The notes under the pieces: generated by a model
What the model was told of the DNA's origin: nothing
Database searches by the model: none
Seen by the model: only the letters and a program-made list of their open reading frames with translations
In this document: in pieces, positions 57,967 to 64,000 of the stretch
Layout of the letters: the number at the start of each line of letters is the position of its first letter
Numbering within the stretch: position 1 is the stretch's first letter
Origin: Leptasterias polaris
Lineage: Eukaryota > Echinodermata > Asteroidea > Forcipulatida > Asteriidae
DNA: 64,000 bases
Direction: 5' to 3'
Assembly (NCBI GenBank): GCA_037783415.1
Contig: JAZGTN010000009.1
Span: 15,190,001-15,254,000, forward strand
Program-made: the position numbers and the translations under genes

Positions 57967-60900
57967 TTATGACCAATCTCGTGACACATGGTACCAGCCA
58001 TCCCTGACACTGTCCGATGTACTGTGACAGATACAGAACTTTTCCTGCCACACGAGCCAACGTAAGCAAGTCCAGTTTTACCGAGACCAGAATATCTATT
58101 GAAAATATATAAATAAAAACAAGGCAGTTAAAAAACAGTTTTAAGCGACAGTAAAGTCTCGCGCATATTCGAACTTCCGGGACCTCTGTGGTCCCAACCA
58201 GATGAATTTGAGATTTTGAAGGTGAGATTTTGTTTTGTGAATTATCTTAGCCTAACGTAATTTATCTACATGAAAGTTAAAAACGTTGTTGGGAATGTAA
58301 GGGATGAACAATTTAAAAGCAAAATTAACTCAACAACATATCGAAGAAACCCAGATAATTAAAGTTGAACTTGGCTTTTTGTTACTTGCACACAAAAAGA
58401 TGATTTGGCTACCTGGGCCCAATTAGTTAGAGCTGTTTAACGGCAAATATTGGTTAACTCACTACCAATCTGTATTGGTTGGAATTACCAATGCCAGCCT
58501 TTTAATTAAATAAAGTAATTATTTAATGTTAATTGAGAAGTCTATTTAAATGAAAAATTACATGTATACTAAATCTACAATACCACATTAGCAAAATACA
58601 AACTATATCAGTCAGTTGTAATATGGCAAGCAACCATCATATTGGTCATTTTTGACCAATAAATTTGTTACAAAATTTGTTTGTTGTTCAACCAATGTGA
58701 TTGGTTACCAAGCAACCAACATATTGGTCATTATTGCCCAATGTATTGGTTAATGGATTGGTTAGTTGTTCAACCAATCTGATTGGTTGTCAAGTAACCA
58801 ACATTTTGGTCACTATATTGACCAATGTATTGGTCAAAGGATTGGTTTATTGTTCAACCAATGTGATTGGTTGCCAAGCAACCAACGTATTGGTCACTAT
58901 TGACCAATGTATTGGTTAACGGATTGGTTTATTGTTCAACCAATGTGGTTGGTTGCCGAGCACCCAACATATTGGTCACTATTGACCAATGTATTGGGTA
59001 ATGGATTAGTTTATCCTTCAACCAATGTGGTTGGTTGACGAGCAACCAACATATTGGTCAAATTGACCAATGTATTGGTTAACGGATTGGTTTATTGCAA
59101 TATGATTGGTTGGTGGACAACCAACGACTTGGTTAAAAGTTAACCAATATATTGGTTTAAAACAACCAATGTGGCTCAACCAATTAGATTGGTAGTGTTT
59201 TCAACCAATCCGTTTTTAGGGTGTATTTCCTTAACACTGTAGAAAACACTGTGTGGACGTGTGTAAGTCCACATAGTGTTTCAAGTCCCTACATTATGTG
59301 GACCTCTTTTATTCTCAGTTCCACACTTCGTATGTAGCGTTAAAACACGCTAACCTTTTGGTGCGACTGTATGAAAACGAATGACGTACAATGCAACCAG
59401 TCTATAACAATCTAACTGACTGCTAACAATAAACCATACGCATTGACGTCATCATGCTGCCATCTTAGATGTAAAATGAGGTTTTTTTATGGAAACGCGC
59501 ATCATTTGTGCGCAACACACAGGATCAACCAATAAGCTACCTTCTTCTAACCTGTTGTCGATGGCGCCCTTCTCAAATGACGTCATAGTGTATATGTAAT
59601 TGACAGGAACGACTTACCCTGTCACAAATGCAGCATTGTCCCAGTGTTGTGGATCAGATTTGGGTGGATTTGCAATGCTGCAGTATTCTTTAGCCGCCCT
59701 CAAAGTTGCTCCCATACTTTCATTAGACGACTTGAATACATTCTATATTATGAGATACATTCAAATGTAGATAGTGAACAAATCATAGTTTAGGTAATTG
59801 ATAATTTGAATGCAGATATATTTTTGAGCTCAATACCGAATCAAGAACAAGGGGACAAAACAAGAAACTCAAGGAAAATCCTTCAAGCTAAATTCAGGAA
59901 ATGTTTATTCTCACAAAGGGTCATAGAAGACTGGAATAATCTCCCTCAGGAAACAGTAAACAGCACCACGCCACTGGGGTTCAAGAAAACAGTAGAAGCT
60001 TACTTGAGTTGCGTGGATTTGTTTTCTTTCTGGCAATGCATGGTGAGATATTAATGCATATTTGGTTAGCGGTAACATTATGTTTATATCTACTTTGTTA
60101 TGTAGACTATGTTATGGAGACTTCCCTGTGAATGTGATATGCGCTATACTAGAATGGTTCATTATTATTATTATTATGTTCTTTTGAGAACTTGTCTTGC
60201 TCTTTATTCTACTGCAACGGAGTTGATTTTCCAAATTCGGAAGACTTCTCAATTCTGAAAAGAACTGCCCCGCTTATTATTAACTACTACCTGGGCGGAA
60301 GGTATGAAATCGGCCGGGACTGCTAATTTCGCTTAGTGGATCGAATACATGATTTTATAATTTAATACATGAGTTACTAATCTAATAGATGAGTTTGTAC
60401 TTGGGCTTAAAAGGCTTTCTGACCCATTCCACAACCGAGACCGACCACTTGGATGAGGGAGGTGTGTGGTGTCAAGGTCAATCAAGTTTTAACAAAGGTT
60501 ATCTGTCATTTACGCAATATCTTTTGGGCTAGTATGTAGTAGTACTTTGCTCATTCTTAACAAGAACAAATAAATTTAGCACCCAAGTTCTTGCAGTGTG
60601 ATTAAACCTATCACTGTAATTATGCGACAAGGCTAGCAAATTAGCGTATAACAAGCAAGGCATTATTTTAAATTGATAACATACACATACCTCGTTGGCA
60701 AAATAGGCAGCATAGACTAATTTTGGAACCAACTTCGCTCCGACCAGAGATGGTTTTTGGAAGACGCCCTTCACCTGTATTTCAAAAAAACGTTAACAAC
60801 ATCATCAACAACAACACTCTCAATCTCAAATAAAACAAATTTATGTCATAGATTGTTTTGTTTTTAGTGGCTAATTAAACACAAACAAAGTGCAAACAAA

Positions 60901-63266
60901 CACAAATGCAACTGTGTATTATAACTGATTAAAATTTGTTTATTTCCTCACCAAGTTAAACAGGGCTAAATATTCCGAATAGAAAGTGTCTCCAGCTTTC
61001 TGCCAAGCTGGGTAGTCATAAAACATTGCCAGCTCAAGATATTTTGTTGACTGGTCATCACACGAGAAGGATTCAAAACCAACTTCATCATCCGTTAAAT
61101 CATCCAAAATGTCGTCCTCTGTGAAAAATCAATGTATTTAAAATCAGTGTAAAATTAGATGTTAATTCATTTCAGCATTTTCTTCAAGAGAAAAGGAAGC
61201 ACTTTCCTCTTGAATCAAATGTCTTAAACTTACAAAACACGTTCTAGATATAAGTTACTGTTTATTTTGGTGGTTATGGTGTAGTGTGGGATAGTTTAGT
61301 GTCTGACTAGGGGCCCGGGATGGTGACCTGTGAACGGCACACCTAGTCAGACATAATAGGGCTTTCGTCTGTTCGCAGTAGGTTTCAGGACTCCATGTTC
61401 AACCAGCTTCACTAGACTGCTCTTATTGATCCCTCTCGACGTAGTTCCTTTATGCATCTTGATTCTAGCTTTTGCTGTGGACCGCTTTTCATCTTTTGGG
61501 GTGTTTACATCAGGCCACTGAAACCAATTTGTTTTAATGTAAATTAAAAGAAAAAAAGTATTCGTTTATCTTGTAACCTGCGGCATAGATTTCACGGGTC
61601 TAAAACTTATTTTGGCTAAATTGATGTTTTAACACGACAGGATTGTAGCAGCTGCACCTTAAAGTATGCTATAAAGAGTGTATAGACAGTAAACCCCACC
61701 CCCTTAAAAATGACGTCACAGGTCCAATAATTATTGCCCTCACTGGGGTCAATAAAGAGCTGTCGTTGGATGAGAGTTGTGTGCGGCACGTATACGCATG
61801 CATGTTTCTCTTGTTTGATCTCAAATATCATAGAGCTGCTTAAGCACAAAAGGTAGCTCAGCAAAATTAAATTATGCTTACCACAATAAGACTACCAGCC
61901 AAAATGGCATGTCACATGTACGGACTCTGATTGGTATCCTGCTCAGTTTTGCTTAGCAGAAATTTGATTAGCAATATTTTATGAGAATTGGGTAAGATGA
62001 TAGATTGTGCAGCGCGTATACACGCTTGCATGTTCCCATTGGTTGACCTCAGCTAAAGCGGTCAATAAGGGTTTTTTTATATTCCTTACCTACTCCACAC
62101 GAAATATCGTCGTCACTACCCTTGTACACGACATGTGGATGACCAAGTCCTAAGGTGTTCATCTCCCTTGCAGACTTCCCGCTCAATGGTTGGACTACCA
62201 GCGTTCCCTTTTCATAGAAAATGATTGCAGTCTACAAGGTAGTAAAGAAGTATGGTACAAAACTGTTAACCTTTCTGAACATAACTATTAAACTGTAGCA
62301 CAGCTATGCTTGAAAAACTGAAACAGGGTAAACAAATAAATGTTAAACAATTTTGTGAATAAAGTTTAAGTTTCTCTCCTAAAGCAAAGGCAAATAGAAA
62401 GAGGCATCCACCTAAATACCAATTAGAAATTGACTCATACAAAATATACGGGACAGTTTCTCCTGTCTGATTGGCCAAAAGGTGATCACGTGGTCATGTT
62501 TAAACTTTGGTACGCAAGCTTACGCGTGTCGCCATTTTTATTATTATACGGTTTCAATACAATCCGGTCATTATTAATAAGGTTCTCAATATAAATTATA
62601 TTAGCTTGCCCGCATACGCACGACAATTGACCGTCGCGTGCAATATTTTACCCCTTCTTGCAAAAGGTATTCAACAATTTAAAAAAAAGGTTACCAAGTC
62701 TTAATGTACTGGCCGTTTAGGGTAGTGGTTTTAATTAAGCGACTGTTTACGACCTCGTCGACATTCGTTTAATCCCTTATTGAATAATGGACCGTGGATT
62801 AGGCCAGAGAGAGATAGAAGGTAACTTTAAAAAAATAGTTGGTCACGAACATTGATAAAAATTACGAGCAGGGATGGGGATACATTCAGGTAGGTTACAA
62901 AGAAACACTTACCAATCCATGACTAGTTTCTGCCGAGACAATAGACTCCGGGTCAGAGGTCACGAGTCCAGAGTACATACGATCGGTGCGCAGTGGAATC
63001 GTAAATTCTCCCTCCTCAGAGACTCTCACCATTTCTTTTGTAACAACGCCTCCGTCATCATGACGTAGGTTTAAATGAAGAGTTTCTCCAAAGGCATCTA
63101 CAGTAATCTGGAGAGAATCTGCTGGAGATTCATCGCTGGTGATTGCTACAGCGCCCTCTTCCGTTAACAACTTTGGGTAGACAATTTCGTACTCGGGTAC
63201 TATTCGAAACAATAAAAACATCGACAACATACAAAAACTAATTAAAAACACCAACAGTAAACACAT
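57967..63266 (-). CDS. ADAM/ADAMTS-type (reprolysin) zinc metalloprotease, 5' half
   Basis: Six exons join in frame with canonical splice sites: 63266-62913, 62231-62090, 61118-60952, 60774-60691, 59742-59618 and 58095-57967. The N-terminus is a signal peptide or anchor (residues 1-20, MCLLLVFLISFCM), then an M12B prodomain (YEIVYPKLL, GLVTSDPES, GTLVVQPLSG, HPHVVYKG). The catalytic domain follows: KYLELAMFYD, PKLVYAAY, an EYCSIANPP segment, HWDNAAFVTG, GLAYVGSCG, and the zinc site CHEIGH at the end of exon 6 with the next codon split (AA). This is a secreted or membrane-bound protease acting on extracellular proteins. The exon that should give the third histidine and the Met-turn (GXXHD...) was not found down to 52 kb, so the 3' half is missing, very distant or lost. 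Introns are repeat-rich. Confidence 0.85.
58440..59225. repeat. array of ACCAATNNATTGGT palindromes in a metalloprotease intron
   Basis: Units of about 86-90 bp: ACCAATGTATTGGTTAACGG, ATTGGTTTATTGTTCAACC, AATGTGATTGGTTGCC and AAGCAACCAACATATTGGTC, six or so copies between 58650 and 59140. The left part (58510-58632) is the same junction segment as 28601-28740 of the ISL2EU element. The ends carry related ACTACCAATCTNNATTGGTTG blocks in inverted orientation (58466-58490, 59170-59195). Probably a non-autonomous relative of the ISL2EU element. Confidence 0.8.
59433..59597. mobile_element. second copy of the CRE-like-TIR MITE
   Basis: CATACGCATTGACGTCA at the left and TGACGTCATAGTGTATATG at the right, with GCCATCTTAGATGTAAA and GGCGCCCTTCTCAAATGACG inside. 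It lies 20 bp from the exon-5 donor of the metalloprotease. Confidence 0.75.
59806..60178 (+). pseudogene. LINE 3'-end fragment (CR1/Jockey-like C-terminus)
   Basis: The translated part reads FRKCLFSQRVIEDWNNLPQE and GFKKTVEAYLS, the characteristic last residues of CR1/Jockey-type reverse transcriptases (S-RV--WN-LP--V----SV-SFK). It ends in (ATT)n at 60162-60176, a usual 3' tail for such LINEs. Opposite strand to the host gene, within intron 4. Confidence 0.75.
60262..60342 (+). repeat. inverted repeat arm, partner of 57698-57778
   Basis: See 57698-57778. The arm starts CGCTTATTATTAACTACTAC. Confidence 0.75.
61347..61517 (-). CDS. possible terminal exon, unknown protein
   Basis: A clean acceptor (TTGGTTTCAG) precedes 56 open codons and a TGA at 61349-61347. 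The peptide is basic and contains TSRGINKSSLVKLVEHGVLKP-like sequence (20-residue core RGINKSSLVKLVEHGVLKPT), hinting at a helix-turn-helix-sized fold. It lies in intron 2 of the metalloprotease on the same strand. Splicing exon 2 to it gives an immediate stop, so it is not a metalloprotease exon in phase. It may be an exon of a nested or alternative transcript. Not recognised. Confidence 0.3.
   Translation of the reverse strand, partial: WPDVNTPKDEKRSTAKARIKMHKGTTSRGINKSSLVKLVEHGVLKPTANRRKPYYV
61518..62089 (-). other. metalloprotease intron, unrecognised
   Basis: No repeat or exon beyond the candidate at 61347-61517. Two GCATGCATGTT/GCTTGCATGTT blocks with nearby GNGCGTATAC occur near 61795 and 62020. 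Confidence 0.4.
62232..62912 (-). other. metalloprotease intron 1, unrecognised
   Basis: Contains short open frames of 65-70 codons without coding character. Confidence 0.4.
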
Positions 63267-64000
63267 TTTTCATAAAATTGCATCTAGATACCTCGCTCAA
63301 TGTTTGGGTATTTATTTGAAGTACGTAATACATGAAATTGAGCAGTGATACGAGAGATTATGGTGGAATTTTTATTAACTAGATTGCATAATTAACATAA
63401 TGCCATCAGACAGCTTTGGAAACAAAAGTAATCAGTACCCAACCATTTTTCCCCAAAAGTTTAAGAAGTTCGAAGTTCCCCTTCTAAAACAAATAGCAAA
63501 ATAACACGGATATTGTTGTGTTGCCATGGTTTTGTGGTGTTTTTTGTGTTGTTTTTTCTCCCATTTTGTTTCTTCATTTTTATTTTTTTTATAAATGACC
63601 AGCTCTTCCGTACGGAGCCCCTAAAGGGACATAAGAAATTTAAAAAAATATCTCGTGCGCACGACATACTTATCTCGTGCGCACGACATAATTCTCGTGC
63701 GCACGACATAATTTGGGATTTCCCGGAAGCCATTATGGTTGAACGCCGTCACGTTGGAACAAGCAAAATCAGGACTGTACACCATACCAAAACCTACAAG
63801 AAAACACAAACAATGTCTTTTAAAACCGATCGTGGGAGCAACCTCTCTCTGCCCATCTATCTTTTGCTACCACCGGATTTAGTTTCAAATTTCCCGCTCC
63901 ACCCGAATCACGGTGCTATTTCGCTTAAGTTTAATTGGGCAGTCTCCTTCTTTCTCACACCCCCTTCCTATCCAGATTCCCACCCCAACCAACACCTGTT
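63267..64000. other. 5' flank of the metalloprotease gene
   Basis: No promoter motif could be fixed. Near 63608-63632 CGTACGGAGCCCC and TAAAGGGACAT echo CCGGAGCCCCTGAAGGGACA at 52981-53000. The right end is unrecognised pyrimidine-rich sequence. Confidence 0.4.
63650..63713. repeat. three tandem units with palindrome TCGTGCGCACGA
   Basis: Units of 20-22 bp: ATCTCGTGCGCACGACATAC, then the same with AT endings. Each has a perfect 12-bp palindrome TCGTGCGCACGA. Confidence 0.9.

Noticed and set aside
61347..61517. Use of this segment as exon 3 of the metalloprotease
   Set aside because: Joining exon 2 to it produces a stop within three codons; the exon at 60952-61118 fits phase and prodomain content.
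1..64000. CRISPR arrays, rRNA genes, bacterial operons or viral genomes
   Set aside because: Repeats here are transposon arrays without spacer structure. No rRNA-like sequence or prokaryotic gene organisation is visible.

Overview
This window is nuclear genomic DNA from an invertebrate animal. The supporting evidence is split genes with GT-AG introns, a two-pore potassium channel gene, an ADAM/ADAMTS-type metalloprotease gene, tRNA-derived SINEs and a large load of cut-and-paste transposons. An echinoderm, most likely a sea star, is my best guess. It rests on remembered resemblance of the TTAA-flanked AGGCACTGG MITE family to sea-star repeats, and I could not check it. Nothing prokaryotic, viral or organellar is visible. 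Host coding sequence covers only a few kilobases; most of the window is transposon-derived or unrecognised AT-rich DNA.

Layout. 0-10 kb: a possible membrane-anchor exon at the left edge, a decayed LINE, a non-autonomous hAT element with an exact 8-bp target duplication, TTAA-type MITEs, and a tandem non-coding duplication whose first copy carries a 947-bp foldback element while the second keeps the empty site. 10-28 kb: a Mutator-like TIR element with a 9-bp target duplication, palindromic arrays, a third copy of the duplicated unit, MITEs, SINE-bearing repeats, a 461-bp foldback and a tandem array of about 132-bp units. 28.24-36.67 kb: an 8.4-kb two-gene DNA transposon of the ISL2EU type. 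It encodes a THAP-DDE transposase on the plus strand and a SAP-SWIM-YqaJ nuclease-like protein on the minus strand, flanked by arrays rich in CCCATATGGG and by an AT target duplication. 37-45 kb: SINEs, repeats and one tentative two-exon micro-ORF.

46.0-48.2 kb: a two-exon K2P channel gene in which the second pore helix is missing and the frame is broken. 48.65-51.4 kb: a 5'-truncated Tx1/L1-like LINE with a shift and a stop. 52.16-53.92 kb: a TTAA-flanked element that shares its internal minisatellite core with the Mutator-like element. 54-63.3 kb: the 5' half of a reprolysin-type metalloprotease gene on the minus strand, six exons ending inside the zinc-binding HEXXH motif, with introns full of palindromic arrays and MITEs.

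The genes that plausibly work together are the two ORFs of the ISL2EU element. They are convergent, share a mirrored upstream module, and would supply transposase and exonuclease for one mobile system. Each carries one homopolymer-length frameshift in this assembly. K2P and ADAM are ordinary host genes unrelated to it.
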